From NCBI GenBank assembly GCA_022710025.1, contig JAKLHS010000001.1:1-15254 (forward strand): a stretch of 15,254 bases of DNA, read 5' to 3'. Source of the DNA: Caldisericota bacterium. GTDB lineage: Bacteria; Caldisericota; Caldisericia; Cryosericales; Cryosericaceae. Below are positions 1 to 6,575 of this stretch, one piece after another (position 1 is the stretch's first letter; each line of letters starts with the position of its first letter). The position numbers and the translations under genes were made by a program. The notes under the pieces were generated by a model. It made no database searches. It was not told where the DNA came from and saw nothing but the letters and a program-made list of their open reading frames with translations.

Positions 1-45
1 CTTATGCCCACCAAATCTTCTTCTGTTGAAACGTCTGAGGAGTGA
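1..45 (+). CDS. 3' end of an upstream gene (partial, unidentified)
   Basis: Frame 1 is open from the window edge to a TGA at 43-45 and encodes 14 residues ending SVETSEE. The polar, Ser/Glu-rich tail looks like an ordinary C-terminus, but it is too short to assign. Given its position upstream of eutH it could be another eut gene. A second frame stays open to about 170, so even the reading frame is uncertain. Confidence 0.3.
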   Translation, partial: LMPTKSSSVETSEE

Positions 46-191
46 CTGCCGGGTATGCACAGGGCGGTCAGAGAGGAGGCGCTCTTTTCGACGAAACGCG
101 ACACGAACTTCGGGTCAGATGGTGTGTATGCATGAATACAGGCAGTTCAGATTCAGCACCATACTCTAATCCTAAGGAAGGGGTGTAACAA
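46..191 (+). promoter_or_regulatory. Leader upstream of eutH
   Basis: This is 146 bases with no convincing gene. It contains a short inverted repeat TGTAT-gcatga-ATACA around 126-141 and a distant pair ACTGCC / GGCAGT. I do not see a good sigma-70 promoter or a recognisable B12 riboswitch core. The eutH ribosome binding site (GGAAGGGG, about 176-183) closes the region. The length suggests eutH may have its own control, but no element can be named. Confidence 0.3.
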
Positions 192-1406
192 ATGGCTGCA
201 ATCAGCAAAACAGTATTGTGGATCATGGCGATCTTCGCAGTGCTCGGTGTCATCGACAGAATCATCAAGTACTGGGCTCCGAACTGGAAGGTTCCGCTCA
301 TCGACGGTTTCGGCGCAGAGATGGAGAACGGTTTCAATGCCATGGGCGCCTTGGCGCTGGCGATGGTCGGTATCATCGCCCTGACTCCACTCCTTGGCAA
401 GTGGCTGTTGCCCGTGTTTGGACCTCTCTACACGGCTCTTGGCTCCAAGGCTGCTATGTTCGCAGGGACCCTGCTGGCTATCGACATGGGTGCTACTCCT
501 CTCGGACTTCAGCTTGCCAAGGCAGCTGGTGACCCCGAATGGGTCGGGTACTTCGGTGGATTGATGCTCGGCTCCGTTTTCGGCGTCAACATCGTTTTCA
601 ACATCCCCGTCGGACTGGGCATCATTGAGGAGAAGGACCGCAAGTACATGGCACTCGGTCTTCTGGCCGGCTTTGTCATGGCTCCGTTTGGTGCCCTTCT
701 TCAGAGCGTTCTTGCTGGCAACCCGTTCGGTACTTCGTTCCAGTACCTGATCCCCGTTTTCATCATCGCCGCTCTGCTGGCTGCCGGATTGATCTTTGCC
801 CGCAACGCGATGGTCAAGGGGTTCATCTACTTCGGCAAGTTCATTACATCCTTCATTCTTGTCGGTCTTGCCCTCGTCATCTTCCAGACCCAGACTGGCG
901 TTACAATCCTGCCTGGCATGGCGCCCACGTATACGCATCTTCCGCCTGAGTCAGTCGGTACTATGATAACAGAATCAGAAGGTGTTCTGAGCCCTGCCGT
1001 GGTCATGGAAGGACTCGAGGTCATCGGTTCTATCGCGCTTGCCCTCGCTGGTGCTTATCCAATGGTCAAGTTCCTTACGACCGTGCTTGCCAAGCCTTTG
1101 GGCGCTCTCGGCAAGGCTCTCGGCATGGACTCGACCGGTGCAGCAGGACTTGTGGCGACACTGGCCAACAACATCCCCATGTGGGGCATGTACAAAGACA
1201 TGACGCCTCGCGGCAAGGTTATCAACGCAGCATGGCAGTGCGCCGGAGCCTTCACGCTTGCTGACCACCTGGGATTCACGGCAGCAAACGCTCCCAAGTT
1301 CATTGGCCCGCTGATCATTGGTAAGGTGTTTGCCGCTATTCTGGGCCTTGTCCTCTCACTGGCTTTTGCCCCGAAAGCAGACTATCGCGATCCAGAGACT
1401 GCATAG
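192..1406 (+). CDS. eutH: Ethanolamine permease EutH
   Basis: This is a 404-residue integral membrane protein, close to the roughly 408 residues of enterobacterial EutH. The family imports ethanolamine, mattering most when the substrate is scarce and protonated. Seen directly: about ten or eleven hydrophobic segments along the whole length, an N-terminal helix (residues 8-20), the segment GTLLAIDMGATPLGLQLAK near residues 91-109, and a polar conserved stretch GLVATLANNIPMWGMYKDM near residues 317-335. ATG 192 follows a strong AAGGAAGGGG ribosome binding site. It is the first complete gene of the eut operon; a perfect hairpin separates it from the BMC-H gene. Recognised from the overall sequence pattern and context. 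No oddities such as truncation are visible. Confidence 0.93.
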   Translation: MAAISKTVLWIMAIFAVLGVIDRIIKYWAPNWKVPLIDGFGAEMENGFNAMGALALAMVGIIALTPLLGKWLLPVFGPLYTALGSKAAMFAGTLLAIDMGATPLGLQLAKAAGDPEWVGYFGGLMLGSVFGVNIVFNIPVGLGIIEEKDRKYMALGLLAGFVMAPFGALLQSVLAGNPFGTSFQYLIPVFIIAALLAAGLIFARNAMVKGFIYFGKFITSFILVGLALVIFQTQTGVTILPGMAPTYTHLPPESVGTMITESEGVLSPAVVMEGLEVIGSIALALAGAYPMVKFLTTVLAKPLGALGKALGMDSTGAAGLVATLANNIPMWGMYKDMTPRGKVINAAWQCAGAFTLADHLGFTAANAPKFIGPLIIGKVFAAILGLVLSLAFAPKADYRDPETA

Positions 1407-1419
1407 GGTTTTGTAGGGA

Positions 1420-1451
1420 GTTGCGTCCCCTGCCACAGCAGGGGACGCAAC
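1420..1451 (+). terminator. Perfect 14-bp hairpin between eutH and the BMC-H gene
   Basis: GTTGCGTCCCCTGC (1420-1433), a 4-base loop CACA, then the exact reverse complement at 1438-1451. The following bases are GGAGAGAGCGGG and a diluted T-rich patch (TTATTTCTTTG, about 1470-1481), so it is not a classic U-tract terminator. It could be a partial terminator, or an RNA-processing or stabilising stem that sets the dose of eutH against the abundant shell protein downstream. Confidence 0.6.
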
Positions 1452-1497
1452 GGAGAGAGCGGGAGTTCTCTTATTTCTTTGTAAAGGAGTGTCATCT

Positions 1498-1797
1498 ATG
1501 GCAGATGTAAGCATGATTGCACTTGGCATGATAGAGACCAAGGGGCTCGTTGGAGCTATCGAGGCCGCCGATGCCATGGTCAAGGCAGCGAACGTCAAGC
1601 TGATTGGCCAGGAACGGATCGGTTCCGGACTCGTCACCGTGATTGTGCGTGGTGACGTCGGAGCCGTCAAGGCCGCTACCGATGCAGGTGCGGCTGCCGC
1701 TCAGCGCGTTGGTGAACTGGTATCGGTCCACGTTATCCCTCGCCCGGCCAGCGACACAGAGATGTTGCTGCCCAAGCGACCGGCTGATGCCGACTAG
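1498..1797 (+). CDS. eutM: BMC-H microcompartment shell protein (EutM/PduA-like)
   Basis: A 99-residue single BMC-domain protein, the usual size for hexamer-forming shell proteins that tile the facets of a microcompartment. Seen: an N-terminal [20 protein letters not shown] segment (residues 8-27), KAANVKL, the [18 protein letters not shown] helix region, and the typical C-terminal VHVIPRP..D.E.LLPK tail. The pore loop would fall in the ERIGSGL segment near residues 39-45. ATG 1498 is chosen over an in-frame GTG at 1489, because AAAGGAGT (1483-1490) is correctly spaced for the ATG and overlaps the GTG. It is followed 8 bases later by eutQ. Assignment to EutM rather than PduA rests on the operon, since the two are hard to separate by sequence. 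Confidence 0.93.
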   Translation: MADVSMIALGMIETKGLVGAIEAADAMVKAANVKLIGQERIGSGLVTVIVRGDVGAVKAATDAGAAAAQRVGELVSVHVIPRPASDTEMLLPKRPADAD

Positions 1798-1805
1798 GAG
1801 CCGTT

Positions 1806-2507
1806 ATGGAGAAGCGAATCATATCGAAGTTTGACATCGAGAGACTGAAGTCCGAGGGACAGCGCGTTCTCCGGCTGGAACCGGGAGACACGTTGACACC
1901 TCTCGCCCGGGACACGGCGCTTGAGCTTGGAATCTCCATCGAGGATTCCCGCGAGCCGGTCCACGGGACGACCTGCGCTCCCAAGGAAGCAACTGCTGCA
2001 GCGCCGACTCCCAGCGATGACAAGCTGGAAGCCATTGTCAAGGCAGTGCTGGAACGCATGGGAACAGCGCCGGCAGGGCAGACCTGCCCTCCATGCTCGA
2101 CGCCGAAAGTCTACGGGACGCGCCCTGGCCAGCTCAAGTTCGCCAAATATCCACAGGACTATGAGATGCCGACGCTTGAGCTTCGCGACGCTGCCGGTGT
2201 CCTGCGCAATCCCCCGGAAATCGACTTCCGTCTCCTCGACGTGATCACGATCGACGATTCAGCCAGCATCTCCGGTGGATTCATGTCGTGGCACAAGGGG
2301 CCGGGCTTCAGCTGGACACTGAACTACGATGAGATCGATTATATCGTCGAAGGCCGTATGGAGATCACCTGCGAAGGAAAGACCATCTATGCGGATCATG
2401 GCGACACGGTGTTTATCCCGAAGGGTTCTACGGTTCACTGGAACACACCGAACTGGGTCAAGATCTACTACGTTACATTCCCATCCAACTGGGCTGATCA
2501 GATCTAG
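1806..2507 (+). CDS. eutQ: EutQ, cupin-domain ethanolamine-utilization protein
   Basis: A 233-residue EutQ homolog of the normal family length. Salmonella EutQ has been reported to act as an acetate kinase. Three parts are visible. Residues 1-50 form the small N-terminal domain (SKFDIERL...TPLARDTALELGISI) shared with EutT-type proteins. Residues 51-100 are an Ala/Pro linker holding an amphipathic helix (DDKLEAIVKAVLERMG, 71-86) and a CPPC motif (94-97). Residues about 105-233 are the cupin, with the hallmark WTLNYDEIDYIVEG (170-183), GDTVFIPKGS (199-208) and a YVTFPSNWADQI C-terminus. AGGAG (1796-1800) lies 5 bases before the ATG and overlaps the BMC-H stop, suggesting translational coupling. 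The helix resembles encapsulation peptides and may dock EutQ to the shell; that is inference. Confidence 0.92.
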   Translation: MEKRIISKFDIERLKSEGQRVLRLEPGDTLTPLARDTALELGISIEDSREPVHGTTCAPKEATAAAPTPSDDKLEAIVKAVLERMGTAPAGQTCPPCSTPKVYGTRPGQLKFAKYPQDYEMPTLELRDAAGVLRNPPEIDFRLLDVITIDDSASISGGFMSWHKGPGFSWTLNYDEIDYIVEGRMEITCEGKTIYADHGDTVFIPKGSTVHWNTPNWVKIYYVTFPSNWADQI

Positions 2508-2539
2508 CGGTGAAAGAACGACGTGTCATGGAACCACTG

Positions 2540-2601
2540 TCGTGTCTACTGGGCCACTCTCCAGAGAGTGTGTCGGGATCCGGCAGCTGAGTTCGACACG
2601 A
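2540..2601 (+). promoter_or_regulatory. Structured intergenic RNA region before the phosphatase gene
   Basis: Within the 204-base gap after eutQ, TCGTGTC (2540-2546) can pair with GACACGA (2595-2601), enclosing a perfect hairpin CACTCT-CCAG-AGAGTG (2555-2570). The arms are short, and no known riboswitch signature such as a full B12 core is visible. It may be a regulatory leader or a chance fold. Confidence 0.3.
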
Positions 2602-2616
2602 GAAAGAATGATGGCG

Positions 2617-2649
2617 CGAGGGCTGGTCGCTGTCGATGCCCAGCCCTCG
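2617..2649 (+). terminator. Hairpin before the phosphatase gene, possible terminator
   Basis: CGAGGGCTGG (2617-2626) and CCAGCCCTCG (2640-2649) form a perfect 10-bp GC-rich stem with a 13-base loop. It is followed by TTTCGCT, only a weak T-run. It could end or attenuate the eutH-BMC-eutQ transcript before the phosphatase gene. Confidence 0.5.
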
Positions 2650-2711
2650 TTTCGCTGAGCAACATACAGGGATAATTCTCATTTGTTCCACCAAAAAAAC
2701 AGGGGGAGTTC

Positions 2712-3956
2712 ATGAAACGCGCTGTTCGAAGCATAGTCTTCGTTCTGCTGATCGCGCTGTTTGTCGTATCATGCTCGGGGAATCTACTGGCTGCCGGCGT
2801 TCCCGGAGGCACGTATACGGGCTATACTCCATTCAACTGGATCTATTCCGATTGGTTTATCCGCAAGTATGGTCCGTCCCACCCCGTCGCGGTGTATGAC
2901 TGGGACAACACCTGCATCTACAACGACATCATGGAGACCATGTTCCGCTTCCAGATGTTCCGGCTGAAGTACGCGATGGACAAGGAGACCTTCAACAGCA
3001 TTATCCCGGAGGTTGCCGGCAAGACGCTCAAGGACACCAACGTGTTGAAACTCTCGGCCGACTATGGGAACGTCGTCCTTGCTGATCTGGCGGCAGACAT
3101 CCAGTCAGACTATGCATTCCTGTATGACAACTACATCAACTCCGGGACCATGACGCTTGAGGAAGTACGGGAGACACCCCAGTACAAGGATTTCTGCGTC
3201 AAGCTCCCGTTCCTGTACGATGGATTGACCGATACGCCCGAAATCGGGGCGGAGTATTCCTATCCATGGGTTTGCTTCCTGTGTGTCGGCATGACGAAGG
3301 CCGAGGTGCAGGAGATGGCCGTTGCCGCTCTCAATGACGCGTTGGTGCGCAAGAGTGAGAAGGTCACGATCAAGACGGATCCAACGTTCGAGACCAGGGC
3401 CAATGTCACTTCTTACACATACAAAGCGGGCATTCGTCTGTCTCTCGGCATCGTCGACATGATGTCGAAGCAGCGTGCTGCCGGCTGGAAGGTCTGGGTC
3501 GTATCGGCATCCTTCGAGCCCGTTATCCAGGCTGTCGGGGCCATCAATGGATATGATGTTCCGGAAAATCGCGTCATTGGCGTTCGGCTTAAGATGAATG
3601 CTTCGGGCACATACATCGCAGAATTGAGCGATGAGCCGGGGTATGCACTGACACAGCGCATGGGGAAGGCTATCGTCATCCGCAATTTCATCAAGGAGGC
3701 ACCCCTGTTCGTTGCTGGAGACAGCGACGGTGACTTCGAGATGATGACCCAGTTCCCGGAAACGAAGCTGATCTACCTCATCAACCGTGTCAAAGGCGGC
3801 GACATCGGTTCGCTGTACAAGGAAGCGTTGCCGGGACAGGCAAAGCCTGGTCGCGTAGTGCTTCTACAGGGTCGCAATGAGAATACTGGTCTATGGCGAC
3901 CATTTATGGAGACGATCAAGTTGGGCAAGTCGGCACCCAGCCCGATTGCTCCGTAG
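2712..3956 (+). CDS. Predicted lipoprotein HAD-superfamily phosphatase (phosphocholine/phosphoethanolamine phosphatase-like)
   Basis: A 414-residue protein with all four HAD motifs. Motif I is VYDWDNT (D63 nucleophile, D65 acid/base), motif II is VVSAS (S265), the motif III lysine is K319 in RMGKAIVIRNFI, and motif IV is AGDSDGD (D337, D339, D341). The large insert between motifs I and II resembles a cap domain. The start is KRAVRSIVFVLLIALFVVSC: a basic n-region, a hydrophobic core and a VVSC lipobox with Cys21, so export and lipid anchoring are predicted (signal peptidase I cleavage near LLAAG is the alternative). DxDNT HAD enzymes of this type include the periplasmic phosphorylcholine phosphatase of Pseudomonas, which also acts on phosphoethanolamine. 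It sits between eutQ and eutB with its own GGGGGAG ribosome binding site. The proposed role, release of ethanolamine from phosphoethanolamine outside the cell, is inference; serine or other small phosphates are alternatives. Confidence 0.8.
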   Translation: MKRAVRSIVFVLLIALFVVSCSGNLLAAGVPGGTYTGYTPFNWIYSDWFIRKYGPSHPVAVYDWDNTCIYNDIMETMFRFQMFRLKYAMDKETFNSIIPEVAGKTLKDTNVLKLSADYGNVVLADLAADIQSDYAFLYDNYINSGTMTLEEVRETPQYKDFCVKLPFLYDGLTDTPEIGAEYSYPWVCFLCVGMTKAEVQEMAVAALNDALVRKSEKVTIKTDPTFETRANVTSYTYKAGIRLSLGIVDMMSKQRAAGWKVWVVSASFEPVIQAVGAINGYDVPENRVIGVRLKMNASGTYIAELSDEPGYALTQRMGKAIVIRNFIKEAPLFVAGDSDGDFEMMTQFPETKLIYLINRVKGGDIGSLYKEALPGQAKPGRVVLLQGRNENTGLWRPFMETIKLGKSAPSPIAP

Positions 3957-4041
3957 TGGGTTCTTACAGAAAACGAGGGATAACTGCGAGCGGGAGAGCA
4001 TTTGTGATTCGACACGCATCTGAGAGTTTCAGGAGGATTAC

Positions 4042-5430
4042 ATGAATCTTACAACAACACTGCAAGGGCAGACCTACACGTTCAAGTCTGTGAAGGACGT
4101 CCTTGCGAAGTCCGCAGAAAAGCGTTCCGGCGATGAACTTATCGGCGTTGCAGCGCTCTCTGAACGCGAACGCATCGCCGCAAAATGGGTTGTCGCCAAC
4201 CTGACGCTTCAGGATATCTTCGAGAATCCCGTGCTCCCATACGAGACCGACGAAGTGACGCGCGTCATCATTGACGATACCAACAAGGCGGTCTACAACA
4301 AGATCAAGGGCTGGACGGTCGCCGACCTGAGAGCATACCTGCTTGATCAGAATACAACGAACGAAGATATACAGCGCGTTCGCGTAGGTCTGACGTCAGA
4401 GATGATCGCTGCCGTCACCCGCCTTATGTCCGTCATGGACCTGGTCGTTGCCTCCAAGAAGATCTACAACCCGACAACGGCGAATACCACGATCGGCTTG
4501 CCGGGAACACTGTCGTACCGCAATCAGCCGAACCACCCCACAGACGATATCGACGGCATCCGTGCATCGCTCCTGGACGGTCTTTCCTATGGAGCCGGTG
4601 ATGTTGTTCTGGGAATCAACCCGGTGGATCCGACTCCCGATACGCTTATCCGCATCCTTGAGATGACGTATGAGCTCATCCAGAAGTGGGAGATTCCCAC
4701 GCAGAACTCGGCCCTCGGACACATCACCAACCAGATCGAGGCGGCCAAGCGTGGTGCTCACATCGGTCTGTTCTTCCAGAGCATCGCTGGGTGCGAACCA
4801 GCCAATAAGGGCTTCGGTATCGACCTCAAGATGATGGACGAAGCATGGGCATTTGCCCGTGAATATTCGTTCTGCGCCGGCCCGAACGTCATGTATTTTG
4901 AGACAGGGCAGGGCTCCGAGATGTCGGTCGGTCTGGACTTCGGGTGCGACGAGCAGACGCTCGAATCCCGAACCTACGGATTCGGTCGTCACTTCCGGCC
5001 GTTCTGCGTCAACAACGTGACCGGCTTCATCGGACCGGAGACGCACCTGGATACCTTCCAGATTTGCTACGGAACTCTGGAAGACCTGTTTGCCGGCAAG
5101 ATGCACGGATTCCCCATGGGCATGGCACCGTGCTACGTCAATCACGTCGACATGAACCACAACGGTCAGGAAATGGCCAACTTGCTTGCGGGCATCGGCG
5201 GCGCCGTTTACTACATGGGTATTCCCATGGGCGACGACTGCATGCTGAGCTATCAGGACACGAGCAACCATGATGACCCGTCGATGCGTGAGGTTTTTGA
5301 CCGGCATCCGGCTCCCGAGTTCGAACGCTGGATGGAACGAATGGGCCTGCTGAAGAACGGCAAGCTTACGGACAGAGCCGGCGATGCGTCTATCTTCTCC
5401 GCAGAACCGTCTGACATCTTCCTCTGGTAG
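4042..5430 (+). CDS. eutB: Ethanolamine ammonia-lyase large (catalytic) subunit EutB
   Basis: 462 residues, against 453 in E. coli. With EutC it forms the AdoCbl-dependent lyase converting ethanolamine to acetaldehyde and ammonia. Family landmarks keep the enterobacterial numbering: R160 and Q162 in SYRNQP, N193 in GINPV, F258, and E287 in YFETGQGS. These are substrate-binding or catalytic residues in the known structure. The residue I expect as Asp362 is Ala here (MGMAPCYVNH, codon GCA at 5125-5127). The last ~8 residues (SAEPSDIFLW region) extend beyond the usual GDPSLFF end. ATG 4042 follows AGGAGG. EutC starts 17 bases after the stop. The identity as EutB is firm; the exact substrate is less so because of position 362. 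Confidence 0.96.
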   Translation: MNLTTTLQGQTYTFKSVKDVLAKSAEKRSGDELIGVAALSERERIAAKWVVANLTLQDIFENPVLPYETDEVTRVIIDDTNKAVYNKIKGWTVADLRAYLLDQNTTNEDIQRVRVGLTSEMIAAVTRLMSVMDLVVASKKIYNPTTANTTIGLPGTLSYRNQPNHPTDDIDGIRASLLDGLSYGAGDVVLGINPVDPTPDTLIRILEMTYELIQKWEIPTQNSALGHITNQIEAAKRGAHIGLFFQSIAGCEPANKGFGIDLKMMDEAWAFAREYSFCAGPNVMYFETGQGSEMSVGLDFGCDEQTLESRTYGFGRHFRPFCVNNVTGFIGPETHLDTFQICYGTLEDLFAGKMHGFPMGMAPCYVNHVDMNHNGQEMANLLAGIGGAVYYMGIPMGDDCMLSYQDTSNHDDPSMREVFDRHPAPEFERWMERMGLLKNGKLTDRAGDASIFSAEPSDIFLW

Positions 5431-5447
5431 GCACACAGGAGGCCACA

Positions 5448-6203
5448 ATGGGTGAACTAAAGGCTTTTGAGCACCGTGCAATGGGCGTCAAGAACCCTTA
5501 TAACCGTGAAGCACTCGAAGCAATGATGCGGGCGACCCCGGCGCGTATCGCTACCGGCCGTGTAGGACCAAGGCCCCCCGTGGACGCATGGCTGTCCTTC
5601 CGCCTTGACGAAGCAGCCGCCAAGGACGCTGTCTGGAACAGGATTCCAGACGATTTCCTGACCAAGTGCGGCATCGGGCTTCGCGTCTCTACGATCTGCT
5701 CCAGCAAGCTTGATTACGTCGGCCACCCCGAGAAGGGTGGTATTCTTACCAAGGAAGCCGAAGCCGCCATTCTGGCGCATTGCAAGAAGGGCGTGCAGGC
5801 TCAAGTCTTCATCAGCGAGGGATTGTCGTCGTCTGCAGTCGAAGAGAACATCCCAGACCTCCTGCCTGCCCTGAAGCACGGCTTTGAGGCTGCTCACATC
5901 TCTTTCGGCACGCCGTTCTATGTAGACAACGGCCGTGTGCGTCTCCTGAACGATGTGAGTCGCGTTCTGGAGCCAGAGGTTGCGATCATGCTGATCGGCG
6001 AGCGTCCCGGTCTGGTTACGCAGACAAGCTTGAGCGCGTATCTTGCGTACAAGGCTAAGATGACGGATACCGACGGTGAACGAAACTGCATCTCGAACAT
6101 CTACAGCCAGGGGCTCAACCCCATGGAAGCAGCGGCGACGATCGTAGACATGGTCAAGCGCATGCTGGACCAGAAAGTCAGCGGAGTCGCTCTCAAGCTG
6201 TAG
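5448..6203 (+). CDS. eutC: Ethanolamine ammonia-lyase small subunit EutC
   Basis: 251 residues. EutC helps bind adenosylcobalamin and assembles with EutB. Recognised by ATGRVGPRPPVDAWLSFRLD (residues 35-54), VFISEGLSS (117-125), IMLIGERPGL (near residues 180-189), SLSAYLAYKAK, ERNCISNIYSQGLNP and a SGVALKL C-terminus. Compared with the ~295-residue enterobacterial protein, about 40 N-terminal residues are absent: the sequence begins almost at the conserved GVKNPYNREALE block. In enterobacteria that missing extension has been reported to target the lyase to the microcompartment. The start is fixed by AGGAGG 7 bases before ATG 5448 and by the eutB stop 17 bases upstream, so the short form looks real and not a mis-called start. 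Confidence 0.95.
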   Translation: MGELKAFEHRAMGVKNPYNREALEAMMRATPARIATGRVGPRPPVDAWLSFRLDEAAAKDAVWNRIPDDFLTKCGIGLRVSTICSSKLDYVGHPEKGGILTKEAEAAILAHCKKGVQAQVFISEGLSSSAVEENIPDLLPALKHGFEAAHISFGTPFYVDNGRVRLLNDVSRVLEPEVAIMLIGERPGLVTQTSLSAYLAYKAKMTDTDGERNCISNIYSQGLNPMEAAATIVDMVKRMLDQKVSGVALKL

Positions 6204-6218
6204 AGACTATGAGGCCGA

Positions 6219-6243
6219 CGTGGGCGGAACGCCTCCGCCCACG
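6219..6243 (+). terminator. 10-bp hairpin after eutC
   Basis: CGTGGGCGGA (6219-6228), a 5-base loop ACGCC and the exact complement at 6234-6243. A second small stem CCGGG-tgcttg-CCCGG (6252-6267) follows directly. There is no U-tract. The core GGGCGGA / TCCGCCC recurs in the hairpin at 6510-6554, on the other side of the small ORF. Confidence 0.55.
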
Positions 6244-6281
6244 GGGTTCTCCCGGGTGCTTGCCCGGTGAGGAGAAACCGC

Positions 6282-6488
6282 ATGCGAATCGTAACCGAAG
6301 CAGAGATCAGAAGCAAGATACGAAAGCCGGAACCAGGTATTGTCCTGTGTTTCCCTGCTGGCACGCGCTTCTCTCCATCGGCCACTGATTTCATCAAGCA
6401 GTGGCATATGGAAATCCATTTTGAAAAACCGACATCGGGAGGCTGTGAATCAACAGAGCCCCTGCGACCGCCCGTATCGTTCGTGTAG
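6282..6488 (+). CDS. Small protein resembling a free-standing EutT/EutQ N-terminal domain
   Basis: 68 residues from ATG 6282, chosen because GAGGAG (6269-6274) lies 7 bases upstream; an in-frame GTG at 6267 overlaps that site and is less likely. The segment RIVTEAEIRSK...GIVLCFPAGTRFSPSATDFIKQW matches the pattern at the start of EutT (ITE..LR...L.LP...RLTPSA+ELL) and of EutQ in this same operon. It stops after a short Pro/Ser tail, with no catalytic adenosyltransferase region. The next gene encodes a complete PduO-type adenosyltransferase, so this looks like a detached accessory domain or a remnant of a eutT replaced by pduO. I cannot tell whether it is functional, but the ribosome binding site and intact frame favour expression. 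Confidence 0.65.
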   Translation: MRIVTEAEIRSKIRKPEPGIVLCFPAGTRFSPSATDFIKQWHMEIHFEKPTSGGCESTEPLRPPVSFV

Positions 6489-6509
6489 GCGGCAAAAGCC
6501 GGTTATGGC

Positions 6510-6554
6510 CGGGCGGATGAGTTGACCGATGATTGACGGCAGCCCATCCGCCCG
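6510..6554 (+). terminator. 10-bp long-loop hairpin before the adenosyltransferase gene
   Basis: CGGGCGGATG (6510-6519) pairs exactly with CATCCGCCCG (6545-6554) around a 25-base loop. It lies just upstream of the GGAAGGAG ribosome binding site (about 6558-6565). There is no U-tract. It shares the 7-base GGGCGGA / TCCGCCC core with the hairpin at 6219-6243. Confidence 0.5.
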
Positions 6555-6575
6555 ACAGGAAGGAGAAACCTGTTC

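Noticed and set aside
46..191. Sigma-70 promoter for eutH (CATACT near 160)
   Set aside because: It matches the -10 consensus at only 4 of 6 bases and has no matching -35, so it is indistinguishable from chance.
153..938. 261-codon open frame on the minus strand inside eutH
   Set aside because: Antisense shadow: the product is Asp/Glu/His-rich and not domain-like, while eutH on the plus strand is clear.
2508..2711. Cobalamin riboswitch before the phosphatase gene
   Set aside because: A CCACTG-like word occurs near 2534, but the remaining conserved parts of the B12 riboswitch core are not present.
4396..5481. 361-codon open frame on the minus strand inside eutB
   Set aside because: It is antisense to the highly conserved eutB, with no family resemblance and no convincing start site.
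6219..6267. ANTAR (EutV-type) twin-hairpin antiterminator site
   Set aside because: Two adjacent stems are present, but the loops are ACGCC and TGCTTG and do not show the hexaloop with A at 1 and G at 4.
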